A stretch of 38,438 nucleotides of DNA from JAAYHV01 sp035268985 (GTDB taxonomy: Bacteria > Bacillota > Clostridia > Peptostreptococcales > Anaerovoracaceae). Position numbers and translations under genes: made by a program. Shown piece by piece: positions 1 to 7,855 of this stretch. The stretch covers positions 1 through 38,438 of the forward strand of contig DATFJV010000071.1 in NCBI GenBank assembly GCA_035268985.1, read 5' to 3'. A model generated the notes under the pieces. The model saw nothing but the letters and a program-made list of their open reading frames with translations, ran no database searches and was not told the DNA's origin. Position 1 is the first letter of the stretch, and each line of letters opens with the position of its first letter.

Positions 1-32
1 GCAAGTATTCCTAAAAGCGGATTCCAATTCAT
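1..32 (-). CDS. start of a further gene of the ABC exporter operon (partial, cut by window edge)
   Basis: An ATG at 32 on the minus strand is preceded by a strong AGGAGG about 10 bases upstream and reads MNWNPLLGIL before the window ends. It begins 14 bases after the stop of the ABC permease gene, so it is probably the next gene of the same operon. Ten residues are too few to name the product. Confidence 0.5.
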   Translation of the reverse strand, partial: MNWNPLLGIL

Positions 33-46
33 AATACACCTCCTAA

Positions 47-1045
47 TTAACTTAAGCCTTTTCTAATCCTTGGCATCAATAATATATATATAATAATACT
101 AATTAACACCACTATGCCTGAATACAATAATATTTCTTTCCATTCTGCTTGATAAGTAAGTATTTTTTCAATACCTTTATACGTCCAGTAAAACGGACTC
201 CAGTATACAACCCATTGCCATTTATCACTTAGTAGTTCTGCCACCGCAACAGATCCAGCAAGAGGTAGGAAAAGCATCTTTACTGAGCCTGCCGCATCCA
301 TTACTGAAGAATTATTTATCCCTTGAATAAATCCAAATAATATACTTATAATCATAGAAACAATTACTATCACCATCATTTGCATCCAGTTAATATCAGT
401 AAATCCTGTTATTAAAAGCATACTAACCGATCCATAAAGGGGTATAAATGCTCCGATTAAACTTTTACCAAAAATATATCCCATTTTAGATATAGGTGTC
501 AGATGCACTGCTCTAATAGTTTTATCCACTTTTTCTTCAATTATATTAATTGCAATTAACATTCCACCAAGGACAGCACTAAACATCATGAATATATTTA
601 CTAAAAGTTTTTTAATGGGTGATACAACTTCTCCAAACTCATGAATTTTAGCAGTCGATTCTGAAAGGGTTGCTCCATCTTCATAGGCCGCTAGTATAAA
701 TGCCACTATACCAGTCATCTGCTCTGTTTCATTTCCCTGAGCTAGTATATAGTATGTATCACCGTCAGGAACAAAAGCAAATACTTCATCACGCCTGCTA
801 ACTCTTTCCTCTAAAGCCTCTTCGTCTTCATATAATGAGACTTTTACAAAGTCCTTTAAGTACTCTTCCATTTCAATATTCTCATTTTCTATGAGGGCTA
901 AGTTAACCGTTGTATCATTTACACTAGGTGCAATTAGGTTAATAGCAATACCAAATATTACAGGTACTAAAATTATATATAGAGTAAGGAATTCTCTTAT
1001 ATTTACTTTTAAATCTCTACTAAAGATTACAAACATCTTCTTCAT
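47..1045 (-). CDS. ABC-2 type transporter permease
   Basis: Predicted membrane subunit of an ABC exporter, 332 residues. The layout is that of ABC-2 permeases with a large external loop: one N-terminal membrane segment (about residues 18-40), an acidic extracytoplasmic domain (about 45-140), then five hydrophobic segments in the C-terminal half, with the ABC-2 core around IIEEKVDKTIRAVHLTPIS. It lies 13 bases after the preceding permease gene and has a GAAGGGG ribosome binding site. Together with the second permease (1059-2174) it probably forms a heterodimer driven by the ATPase at 2174-3028. Substrate is unknown; such TetR-linked exporters often handle drugs, peptides or lipids (inference). 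Confidence 0.85.
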   Translation of the reverse strand: MKKMFVIFSRDLKVNIREFLTLYIILVPVIFGIAINLIAPSVNDTTVNLALIENENIEMEEYLKDFVKVSLYEDEEALEERVSRRDEVFAFVPDGDTYYILAQGNETEQMTGIVAFILAAYEDGATLSESTAKIHEFGEVVSPIKKLLVNIFMMFSAVLGGMLIAINIIEEKVDKTIRAVHLTPISKMGYIFGKSLIGAFIPLYGSVSMLLITGFTDINWMQMMVIVIVSMIISILFGFIQGINNSSVMDAAGSVKMLFLPLAGSVAVAELLSDKWQWVVYWSPFYWTYKGIEKILTYQAEWKEILLYSGIVVLISIIIYILLMPRIRKGLS

Positions 1046-1058
1046 GATTACCCCTTCT

Positions 1059-2174
1059 CTATACCGCTAGATTCTTCTTGAATTTCTTATTGGCAAAGAA
1101 GAAAAGTATTCCTCCACCAATTAAGAATCCAAGGGAAACCAACATAACAAATTGCATATCACCATTTACAAGTATCGTTTCTTTAAATGCTAATATCAGA
1201 TAGTATACCGGGATCGCCTGCATCCATCCCGGGCTCCAACTAGGCAAAAAATATGATATCGCAGGCAGCATAAACAGCATCATGAAGATATATATAACAC
1301 CAAAGGATTGAGTCATGTTATCAAAGAATCCCGATATCAATAAGCCCAAAGAGGACGAGAAAAATGCCGATGTTATAAGCAGTATAAGTAACGCCCAATA
1401 TGCCGGCTGAGTTCTCATCACAGGTACTACAATCATCATTGTCGTAATAATAGTCACAGTAACCAATGTAAGCACTTTACTCATAAGATAATGCCATACT
1501 TTAGATGCTGTAACAGCATAAGCCTTAATAACACCCTCTTGTTTGTCTAGGAATATATATGCAGCAATTATAAACATTCCCATAAGGCTTCCATTAAAAG
1601 TTATTAATGCTGGTATAGCATTTTGTCTTGTGTTTAATTGTTCATAGCCTGTCTGCAGCATCCTAACTTCAACATTTTCTGAGTTTGCTACTATACTTTC
1701 AATATTTTCATTATTTATAATCTTATACAAGTTTTTCATTCTATCTGATTCATAACCTTGAATATAATAGTCATATTTTATGCCACCAGTTTCAGAATCC
1801 AATGTTATTAAAGCTCCAATTCTTGGTCTGGCCACTTTGGTTAAAGCTATCATATCATCTTTATCACTTATTAGATAAACCTCTTTGCCTTCCATCGCAT
1901 ATAAACCTGCTATGATAGTTTCATCATCTAGTTCTAATTCCACTTTTTCCACTTTGCCGTCTAAATCTTCCTCTAACATTGAATCCAAATAATTTTCCTC
2001 CACAGCTTCTGGCAAATCAAGACTAATATACTCTTCTTCACTAGCTGCATAATTTTCCGGTATTACAAAGAGAAGTAGAACCAAGATAATAACAGTCATA
2101 ATTATCTCTATGTAGAAGTAGAAACCCTTGGAAGACAGCTTTAATTCTTTTAAATAACTGTACCAAAGTTTCAT
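1059..2174 (-). CDS. ABC-2 type transporter permease
   Basis: Second membrane subunit, 371 residues, same architecture as its neighbour: an N-terminal membrane segment (about 17-40), a long acidic external domain (about 45-180), and about five C-terminal membrane segments. The start overlaps the ATPase stop by one base (TAATG), which indicates translational coupling. The two permeases are related in layout but clearly different in sequence, as expected for a heterodimeric exporter. The C-terminus is basic and cytoplasmic. Transported substrate cannot be read from the sequence. Confidence 0.85.
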   Translation of the reverse strand: MKLWYSYLKELKLSSKGFYFYIEIIMTVIILVLLLFVIPENYAASEEEYISLDLPEAVEENYLDSMLEEDLDGKVEKVELELDDETIIAGLYAMEGKEVYLISDKDDMIALTKVARPRIGALITLDSETGGIKYDYYIQGYESDRMKNLYKIINNENIESIVANSENVEVRMLQTGYEQLNTRQNAIPALITFNGSLMGMFIIAAYIFLDKQEGVIKAYAVTASKVWHYLMSKVLTLVTVTIITTMMIVVPVMRTQPAYWALLILLITSAFFSSSLGLLISGFFDNMTQSFGVIYIFMMLFMLPAISYFLPSWSPGWMQAIPVYYLILAFKETILVNGDMQFVMLVSLGFLIGGGILFFFANKKFKKNLAV

Positions 2175-3028
2175 TATATAAGCCCCCTTCCAGTAACCTT
2201 AATAAAGATTTCTTCTAAAGTTGCTTCTTTTGTATGCATAGTTTGTATCTCATGTTCATCAATTACTTTTTTAAGTAACGCCTTGTCTTTTTCGTCAATT
2301 ATTGAAAAAGATTTTTTAGCTACAGTATTATTGTCGTAATATTCTACTTCAACAAGCTTTTCTCCATATTGAAGTTTAAGATTCTTAGGGGAATCAATTA
2401 GTTTAATATCACCATCCACAATAAAAGCCACCCTATCACATAGCTCATCTGCTATATACATGTTATGTGTTGTAAGAAACACTGTAACACCTTTATCGTT
2501 TTGTTGCCTTACTATATCTTTAATATCAGCTGCAATCGAAGGATCAAGCCCTGTTGTGGGCTCATCTAAAAACCATAAAGTCGGGTTATTAATCATCGAT
2601 CTCGCAAAAGTAAGTCTGTGTTTCATACCTTTGGAAAATTCTCCAGCCTTAATATTTCCTTTATCCCCCAATCCAACCAGTTCAAGTAACTCTTGTGGGT
2701 CCCTTGTTTCCCCGTCAAATAACCTTCTATAAAAACTCAGGTTTTCCTTAGCTGTCATTTTACTATAAACATTTGACTGTTCAAAGGACATACCAATCTT
2801 ATTGAACATTTCATTTTTTATATGCTTGACATCATATCCTGCAACAGAAACTTCCCCTTCTTGTAAAGGCAATAAGCCGGTTAAAATATTTTGAGTAGTT
2901 GATTTACCGGCCCCTGATGGTCCTAAAAACCCAAATATTTCACCTTCACCTACATCAAAATTTACATCTTTTATTGCATATTTACCGTCTCTATTATATG
3001 AGTGGTTTAGATCTTTTACATGAATCAT
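2174..3028 (-). CDS. ABC transporter ATP-binding protein
   Basis: Cytoplasmic ATPase of the exporter, 284 residues. Walker A is GPSGAGKS (about residues 37-44), the Q-loop follows near MSFEQSNVYS, the signature is degenerate (EFSKGMKHR instead of LSGGQ), Walker B is LWFLDEPTTGLDPS and the switch histidine lies in TTHNM. The KGM signature form is typical of ABC-2 exporter ATPases of the CcmA/NatA/DrrA class. A C-terminal extension of about 70 residues is also typical. The gene begins 10 bases after the TetR stop and is coupled by TAATG to the permease, so regulator, ATPase and permeases form one operon. Confidence 0.92.
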   Translation of the reverse strand: MIHVKDLNHSYNRDGKYAIKDVNFDVGEGEIFGFLGPSGAGKSTTQNILTGLLPLQEGEVSVAGYDVKHIKNEMFNKIGMSFEQSNVYSKMTAKENLSFYRRLFDGETRDPQELLELVGLGDKGNIKAGEFSKGMKHRLTFARSMINNPTLWFLDEPTTGLDPSIAADIKDIVRQQNDKGVTVFLTTHNMYIADELCDRVAFIVDGDIKLIDSPKNLKLQYGEKLVEVEYYDNNTVAKKSFSIIDEKDKALLKKVIDEHEIQTMHTKEATLEEIFIKVTGRGLI

Positions 3029-3038
3029 TAATTCCTCC

Positions 3039-3650
3039 TTAATTGTAAAATAATATCTTCAATAACTTCAGATAATCATTTAGCTCTTCATACATCTTAT
3101 CCATATCAAATTCTTCTTTTTCTTGAATCTGAGAAAATATTTCCTCGCTGTATTTTTCCAAAATCCACTGAGTCATTTTTATCATTTTAGTTAATTCAAT
3201 ATCTTTTCTAAATTTAGAATATTCAATATTATAACTAAAATATTTCTCATAATATCCTGGATAATATTCATCTATCTGCTTTTTTAATTCTTCAACACCT
3301 TTACCAACTGTTAGTTTTTTATAAAATTGTACCATCCCCGGGTATTTATAGAAAAGTTTCATCTTATATTCCGCTGTGCTAGCTATTCTATTTAATATAT
3401 CAGTTTCATCATAATCTATATTATCAAGTATTTCTTTAGTGGTTTTTTCCAATACAAATCTAACTAGGTATTCATACAACTCTTTTTTATTTTTAAAATA
3501 ATGGTACAATAAACCCTTTGAAATACCTGCATTTTTAACAATCACATTAGTTGATGCTTTATCATAATCATTAATCCCAAATTCAGTAAGGGAAGCATTA
3601 ATTAGGTTTTCTCTTTTCTCGTTATTCATCTTATTTAGTATTTCTTCCAA
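3039..3650 (-). CDS. TetR family transcriptional regulator
   Basis: Probable local repressor of the exporter operon. The N-terminus has a TetR-type helix-turn-helix (residues about 25-45, with the hallmark ISKGLLYHYFKNKKEL), followed by a helical ligand domain, about 203 residues in all. I start it at a TTG at 3650 because a perfect GGAGG lies 7 bases upstream; the longer frame from 3668 would translate that ribosome binding site. Two operator-like inverted repeats flank its promoter (see 3670-3718), so it is probably autoregulated and controls the downstream ATPase and permeases. The ligand is unknown. Confidence 0.9.
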   Translation of the reverse strand: MEEILNKMNNEKRENLINASLTEFGINDYDKASTNVIVKNAGISKGLLYHYFKNKKELYEYLVRFVLEKTTKEILDNIDYDETDILNRIASTAEYKMKLFYKYPGMVQFYKKLTVGKGVEELKKQIDEYYPGYYEKYFSYNIEYSKFRKDIELTKMIKMTQWILEKYSEEIFSQIQEKEEFDMDKMYEELNDYLKLLKILFYN

Positions 3651-3669
3651 ATGAGCACCTCCTTTCATT

Positions 3670-3718
3670 GACCAATTTGGTCTATATAAATACTACCACC
3701 ATTGACCAAGGTAGTCAA
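3670..3718 (-). promoter_or_regulatory. promoter and double operator of the TetR/ABC exporter operon
   Basis: On the minus strand TTGACT (3718-3713) and TAGTAT (3695-3690) are separated by exactly 17 bases. Just downstream of the -10 is a perfect inverted repeat GACCAA-T-TTGGTC (3670-3682). A second site, ATTGAC-N7-GTCAAT, covers the -35 and shares the TTGACCAA core. Two related sites over a promoter are what a TetR repressor would use; binding itself is inferred. Confidence 0.75.
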
Positions 3719-3730
3719 TAGGTATATAAA

Positions 3731-3754
3731 AAAAATTGCCCTTGGGCAATTTTT
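3731..3754 (-). terminator. rho-independent terminator of the prepilin operon
   Basis: An A-rich/T-rich hairpin, AAAAATTGCCC-TT-GGGCAATTTTT, sits immediately after the stop of the 3753-4529 gene. The stem is perfect, with the T-run on both strands, so it may work in both directions and insulate the TetR promoter region next door. Confidence 0.75.
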
Positions 3755-4529
3755 ATTCTATTTCTATCCAACCTCCCGGAGGCTTCGTATATATATTTAC
3801 ATCATTAGGCGCAATATAGTATGAGTCACCATAGTAGCAAATGTCGCCTTTTTCAATATTGTTAGGCCATACCTGCTCACCCCAGCTATCCACCATATCA
3901 TTTTCAGTATATATATAATCATCATCTAGTTTTAAAACATTATTATATTCTCCTATACTATCACTTCCGTCACCGCTAAACCAATCATTGTATCCAACCA
4001 CATAATAATCTTCACCTTCTTTTAATATGGTTCCTGGTAATATACTAATACCATTATTCTCTGAATCTTCTATCAATTGAAAAACCTCAGCACTTGTTAT
4101 AGATGCCTCAAAGATATGTTCCTCTCCATTGGAATCGACTAGCACCCATCCATCATTTTGGAATCCATTGGAGATTTCTCCGTCCTCCAATATTCTATAT
4201 TCACCATCTTCGTAAATGACCGTGTAAACCCCTTTATATCTAAGATATGTAATAGTTCCATCTACAGTAACCTGAATATCTTCTATTTCTCCTTGCACAT
4301 TACTTCTAGCTTTGATTTCATCATATGGAGCAGTTAAATTTGTTTCCTCTGTCTCAGCAATATGAACTTGGGCAGTTTTTACTACTGTATCACAATTCTG
4401 TAAAGCTACACTTCTTTTAGCTTTATCTGAATATCCTAAAAACTGGGGTGCTATCACTCCAGTTAATACTGTCATAATAGATATGACTACAATTAATTCA
4501 ATTAAGGAAATTCCTTTATTATTTTTCAT
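3753..4529 (-). CDS. prepilin-like protein with a carbohydrate-binding-module-like C-terminus
   Basis: 258 residues. The N-terminus is a classical type IV prepilin signal: short basic leader MKNNKG, then the processing site G/I and ISLIELIVVISIM with the conserved Glu at mature position 5, and the hydrophobic pilin helix. The middle is a hydrophilic beta-rich region. The last ~45 residues (GDICYYGDSYYIAP...P..GGWIEI) resemble the aromatic pattern of CBM5/12 (chitin-binding type 3) modules: W...Y..GD..YY.G..Y....P..W. This resemblance is by eye only. No pilus ATPase or prepilin peptidase gene is nearby, so assembly would depend on machinery elsewhere. It follows a second prepilin by 7 bases in one operon. 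Confidence 0.8.
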   Translation of the reverse strand: MKNNKGISLIELIVVISIMTVLTGVIAPQFLGYSDKAKRSVALQNCDTVVKTAQVHIAETEETNLTAPYDEIKARSNVQGEIEDIQVTVDGTITYLRYKGVYTVIYEDGEYRILEDGEISNGFQNDGWVLVDSNGEEHIFEASITSAEVFQLIEDSENNGISILPGTILKEGEDYYVVGYNDWFSGDGSDSIGEYNNVLKLDDDYIYTENDMVDSWGEQVWPNNIEKGDICYYGDSYYIAPNDVNIYTKPPGGWIEIE

Positions 4530-4536
4530 AAACCAC

Positions 4537-5103
4537 CTATAATGTTTCTAAATACTCCGATTTGCTTCCGTCTTCTTTTATATAGTAAAACTGTATTTCA
4601 TCAGTTTCTTCGTCTGATTCGTTAAAATATACAACTATGGTCCCAATCAGATTATTAATGTCAGAAGCGTCTTCAATATTATCATGTGAATATTTACTTT
4701 CCTCCGTTAAAAAAACCGCAGGACAATGGCCTTCTCCAGAACTAATTGTTTGATTCCAATCCAGTATAGCAAGACTACTGCTATAAGGATTAACTATGTT
4801 CGAATTATTACCATAAGTATATTCCGAATCACCATTATTTATAACTTCAAGTTTATCTTCAATAAAGTTATTAAGGGATCCTTCCGGTTTCCCAATATTT
4901 TCTACGTACCAATTTTCTCTAGAGTATTCCATGGTATGTAAACTTACAATTTCCATAACACCTCTTGTATTATACTTAAGGATACTTTCCTTAGTTCTTT
5001 CTGTATATCCTAAAAACTGCGGCGCTATAACCCCAACTAAAACTGCCATAATAGCTATAACCACAATTAATTCAATTAAGGAAAACCCTTTATTATTCTT
5101 CAT
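4537..5103 (-). CDS. type IV prepilin-like protein
   Basis: 188 residues with a class III signal: MKNNKG, cleavage before F, then FSLIELIVVIAIMAVLVGVIAPQFLGY, including Glu at mature position 5. The remainder is hydrophilic and acidic with no domain I recognise. I start at the second of two adjacent ATGs (5103), since GGAG lies 7 bases upstream of it and only 4 bases upstream of the first (5106). First gene of a two-gene operon; it shares the N-terminal 40 residues almost exactly with the downstream prepilin, suggesting duplication with divergence of the exposed domain. Role (pilus, pseudopilus or competence) is not determined. Confidence 0.85.
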   Translation of the reverse strand: MKNNKGFSLIELIVVIAIMAVLVGVIAPQFLGYTERTKESILKYNTRGVMEIVSLHTMEYSRENWYVENIGKPEGSLNNFIEDKLEVINNGDSEYTYGNNSNIVNPYSSSLAILDWNQTISSGEGHCPAVFLTEESKYSHDNIEDASDINNLIGTIVVYFNESDEETDEIQFYYIKEDGSKSEYLETL

Positions 5104-5155
5104 CATTAATCTCCATGAAATTCGTTTCGGTTACAATATATGATTGTTATATTAC

Positions 5156-5184
5156 ATAATACAGTTTACCAATAATGTCTTCAA
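5156..5184 (-). promoter_or_regulatory. promoter of the prepilin operon
   Basis: On the minus strand TTGAAG (5184-5179) and TATTAT (5161-5156) are spaced 17 bases, about 50 bases before the start codon of the first prepilin. It is a plausible housekeeping sigma-A promoter. Confidence 0.5.
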
Positions 5185-5206
5185 AAATCAAGACCAATAA
5201 AAATAC

Positions 5207-5241
5207 ACCCCCAAATGTTTTTTTATCTAACATTTGGGGGT
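5207..5241 (-). terminator. strong hairpin downstream of the peroxiredoxin gene
   Basis: Perfect 13-base arms ACCCCCAAATGTT / AACATTTGGGGGT around a 9-base T-rich loop, 28 bases after the peroxiredoxin stop. Following it on the minus strand is an interrupted T-rich stretch (GTATTTTTATT), so it is a likely but non-ideal terminator. Confidence 0.6.
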
Positions 5242-5269
5242 ACACCTAATAACCGAATCTTAAAATATT

Positions 5270-5953
5270 TTATTCTTTTTTAAAACACATAAACCAATCT
5301 AAGCAATATTTACCTTCATCTTGATCTTCAACCCTATCTTTTGCAGTTCCACAAGAACCTGGAGGTGGAATTATTACGTCATCTCCCGGTTGCCAATCTG
5401 CAGGAGTTGCTATTCCGTCTCTCTCAGCTTTCTGCAATGCAACAATTATCCTTTTAATTTCTTGAAAATTTCTTCCCGTAGAAGAAGGGTAATAAAGAAT
5501 TGTTCTTACTACAGCATTGGGATCTATGATAAACACAGCCCTAACTGCTTGAGTTTCAGATGATCCCGGCTGAATCATGCCAAATTTCTTAGCAACATCC
5601 ATTTTAATATCTTCGATTAATGGAAAATTCACTTCAACATCCTTCATTCCTTTGTATTCAATCTTTTCTTTTATTGTCCTCAACCATGCAATATGTGCAT
5701 ATAGAGAATCTACTGATAAACCAATTAATTCAACATTTAAGTCCTTGAATTCCTGTTGCATAGAAGCAAAAGTCATAAACTCAGTAGTACATACAGGTGT
5801 AAAATCAGCCGGATGGCTAAATAGTATTACCCATTTCCCTTCATAGTCTTCAGGAAAGTTGATTTCACCTTGAGTAGTTACTGCTGTAAAACTTGGAGCT
5901 TTGTCCCCAATTAACGGCATAGTTACATTTTTTTCCATCATGTTCTCTTCCAT
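5270..5953 (-). CDS. peroxiredoxin, Prx6-like with C-terminal resolving cysteines
   Basis: Thiol peroxidase that would reduce H2O2 and organic hydroperoxides in the cytoplasm; 227 residues. The peroxidatic motif PADFTPVC gives Cys55 (numbered from 5953) with the conserved Thr, and the family Arg is in QAVRAVF. The long C-terminal arm carries Cys201, Cys217 and Cys223, the last two in the motif CLDWFMC. This resembles the archaeal/thermophile Prx6-type enzymes in which a C-terminal cysteine pair resolves the sulfenic acid, rather than the 1-Cys mammalian type. I start at 5953 because GGAG lies 8 bases upstream; the frame beginning at 5971 would overlap the ribosome binding site. Monocistronic by context. 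Confidence 0.93.
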   Translation of the reverse strand: MEENMMEKNVTMPLIGDKAPSFTAVTTQGEINFPEDYEGKWVILFSHPADFTPVCTTEFMTFASMQQEFKDLNVELIGLSVDSLYAHIAWLRTIKEKIEYKGMKDVEVNFPLIEDIKMDVAKKFGMIQPGSSETQAVRAVFIIDPNAVVRTILYYPSSTGRNFQEIKRIIVALQKAERDGIATPADWQPGDDVIIPPPGSCGTAKDRVEDQDEGKYCLDWFMCFKKE

Positions 5954-5970
5954 ATTTATTACTCCTTTCA

Positions 5971-5983
5971 ATTATTCAATAAT
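5971..5983 (-). promoter_or_regulatory. palindrome before the peroxiredoxin gene (possible operator)
   Basis: ATTATT-C-AATAAT is a perfect 6-1-6 inverted repeat directly upstream of the peroxiredoxin ribosome binding site. It is in the right place for a redox or peroxide repressor, but it does not match the Bacillus PerR box (TTATAATnATTATAA) in phase. AT-rich palindromes also arise by chance. Confidence 0.25.
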
Positions 5984-6015
5984 ATTTATATACCCCTTTA
6001 ACCTTCAGTAAAACA

Positions 6016-7269
6016 TTATATGTAAAAGTATATTGAATTTACTAGGTAATCCGCTTTATATTTTTCACTAAGTTCCAACAAGTATTTTTTTATCGGTTTA
6101 TTGGTATTCTTAAGCGTCTTATATCTATCTATTTTTTTGTTATATGTTTCTTTTTCCTCATCATTGGCAATATCTCTTAGATATCCCCACATATGCTGAA
6201 TTGCATTAATATCATTTCCTAATAAAAGCTCTTTATCCAATGACTCTTCTATAAGTTTATAGAATTTAATTACATTAGGCTTTTCTTTGTATTTTAATAA
6301 CTCTCTAATTTCTTTATATATGTTTGCATCTTTACTAAGAACATAATACTTGTATTTACTCCATTCTTTTTCCAAATCAGTTATTTTTAAATTATTATTC
6401 GTCAAATTGTTACACTTTACAGCCGACAAATTTTTATCCTTAACTTCTAGCATAATATCAATATCTTTATTATCAAGGTTATTATAAAATTCCATAAAAG
6501 AATAAGCTTTTATATAATTAGAATGGGACCTTATTTCCTTCTCATTTTTGCTTTCTGAATAATGTATCTTTTGTTTACCATCTTCTTTTCCCCATGTTTT
6601 ACTAAATATTTCAATCCAATCATAGGTGTCATATTTTGAATCCGAGAAGTTCGCCTTATCATGGAGAACATCAAAAACAACGGGAAGTCCTATTTCATTA
6701 TGAATTCTAAGCACACCATTTGCATTGAAAATCTTATCATCATTTTCTATTACAAGCCTTTTTTTAATACAATCATCAAGAATTTTATAGTTATTGATAA
6801 ATCTCTTAATCGCTTCTTCTTTATTTCCATACATCCCACCTACGTGAAGTATTATTTTGCTCTCATTGCCTACTCCCAAGGAATCCAAAAATCTTTGATG
6901 ATATATCAAGTCCTTTATGGCTTTATCAACAACTTCATTATTATTTGAATTTAACACAGTATATTGACCAGGATGAACGGAAACTCTGATGTTATTCTCT
7001 CTAATTTTCTTTCCCGTATATTCCAAATCCGTTTTTAGATCCTTCCACCATTTGACCTTATTAAACTCATGAGAACCTAGGGGAATAATATCTGAACTAA
7101 TTCTAAATAGTTTAATATTATTCTCAATGTTATATTCTAAAATCCTATTTAAAACATTTAAATTTTGCCTAGATGTTTCTATAATAGATTCTTCATTGGC
7201 ATCGCTTAACCTAAGAGATTTAATCTTCATATTATTACCTATATTTAAACAAGCATACCCAATGGACAT
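6016..7269 (-). CDS. uvsE: UV DNA damage endonuclease
   Basis: Nicks DNA directly 5' of UV photoproducts and other lesions, starting an alternative excision repair pathway. 417 residues, longer than the ~300-residue catalytic core. TIM-barrel UVDE hallmarks are visible: GYACLNI at the N-terminus, FRISSDIIPLGSH, VSVHPGQYTVLNS, ILHVGGMYGNKEEA, VIENDDKIFN and VVFDVLHDKAN, which carry the metal-binding His/Glu/Asp residues. The C-terminal ~110 residues are Lys-rich and match the tail found in Firmicutes UvsE (DUF1722-like region not claimed). The start has an ideal AAAGGAGGTG 6 bases upstream. It has its own promoter region with an inverted repeat (7290-7332). Confidence 0.95.
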   Translation of the reverse strand: MSIGYACLNIGNNMKIKSLRLSDANEESIIETSRQNLNVLNRILEYNIENNIKLFRISSDIIPLGSHEFNKVKWWKDLKTDLEYTGKKIRENNIRVSVHPGQYTVLNSNNNEVVDKAIKDLIYHQRFLDSLGVGNESKIILHVGGMYGNKEEAIKRFINNYKILDDCIKKRLVIENDDKIFNANGVLRIHNEIGLPVVFDVLHDKANFSDSKYDTYDWIEIFSKTWGKEDGKQKIHYSESKNEKEIRSHSNYIKAYSFMEFYNNLDNKDIDIMLEVKDKNLSAVKCNNLTNNNLKITDLEKEWSKYKYYVLSKDANIYKEIRELLKYKEKPNVIKFYKLIEESLDKELLLGNDINAIQHMWGYLRDIANDEEKETYNKKIDRYKTLKNTNKPIKKYLLELSEKYKADYLVNSIYFYI

Positions 7270-7289
7270 ATAACACCTCCTTTACCATT

Positions 7290-7332
7290 ATTATATCACT
7301 TTTTATATAATACAGTTACATTATATAAAAAG
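7290..7332 (-). promoter_or_regulatory. promoter region of uvsE with a 13-bp inverted repeat
   Basis: A -10 TATAAT lies on the minus strand at 7295-7290, 21 bases before the start codon. Just upstream, CTTTTTATATAAT (7299-7311) and its exact complement ATTATATAAAAAG (7320-7332) flank an 8-base spacer, covering the spacer and -35 positions. It could be an operator for uvsE, a weak terminator of the acetyltransferase unit, or both. No good TTGACA is present, so the promoter may depend on an activator. Confidence 0.45.
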
Positions 7333-7356
7333 AAAAAATACACCTCATTAAAAAGT

Positions 7357-7854
7357 TTATTTTCTCCAAACAAGCAATTCCGACAGTACCTCTGCACCAT
7401 CAAGTTCCTCGTAATAATCATATAAATATTCTGCACCTAAATGCTTATAGATTTCACCAGCTCTATTATTTTTCTTCATAAAGCTAATGCTCATCTTATC
7501 AAAGCCAAGTCCCATTGCTTTATCCCATGTTCTAGTTATAAGTGCTTTACCTACTTTTTTGCCTTGAAACATAGGATTAATATGTAGCATCTCTAATAAA
7601 AGGCTATTATCCACCCTATCACAAGGCATATAAGCAGAAAAACCCAATACTTTTTCTCCCTCTTTTGCTAAAATTATACCCTGATTTTCTTTCTCTACAT
7701 ATGAATTAAACCTGTCTATGCAAGCATCTAAGTCCATTTTATCAAGATACCACTTAGGCAAAATATCAGCATAATTAATCAGCCAACTATTAATATATAT
7801 ATTGGCAACCTGTGTCATTAATTTGTCATTTGCATTCAGTTCTTTGAATTCCAT
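7357..7854 (-). CDS. GNAT family N-acetyltransferase
   Basis: 165 residues with the GNAT fold: beta-strand GFSAYMP, then the acetyl-CoA loop LHINPMFQGKKVGKALITRTWDKA (Q/RxxGxG-type pyrophosphate-binding motif QGKKVGKAL), and the C-terminal MKKNNRAGEIYKHLGAEY motif common in this family. Substrate not known. Its ATG lies one base after the TGA of the von Willebrand A gene and it has no good ribosome binding site of its own, so it is probably translationally coupled to that gene. Confidence 0.88.
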   Translation of the reverse strand: MEFKELNANDKLMTQVANIYINSWLINYADILPKWYLDKMDLDACIDRFNSYVEKENQGIILAKEGEKVLGFSAYMPCDRVDNSLLLEMLHINPMFQGKKVGKALITRTWDKAMGLGFDKMSISFMKKNNRAGEIYKHLGAEYLYDYYEELDGAEVLSELLVWRK

Positions 7855-7855
7855 A

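Noticed and set aside
3651..3668. Longer start of the TetR regulator (MKGGAH)
   Set aside because: Those codons are the ribosome binding site GGAGGTG of the TTG start at 3650.
5971..5983. PerR box before the peroxiredoxin gene
   Set aside because: The palindrome does not align with the PerR consensus; kept only as a generic low-confidence operator.
7270..7356. SOS (LexA) box before uvsE
   Set aside because: No GAAC-N4-GTTC or similar LexA/DinR site of the Firmicutes type is visible; only the AT-rich inverted repeat is present.
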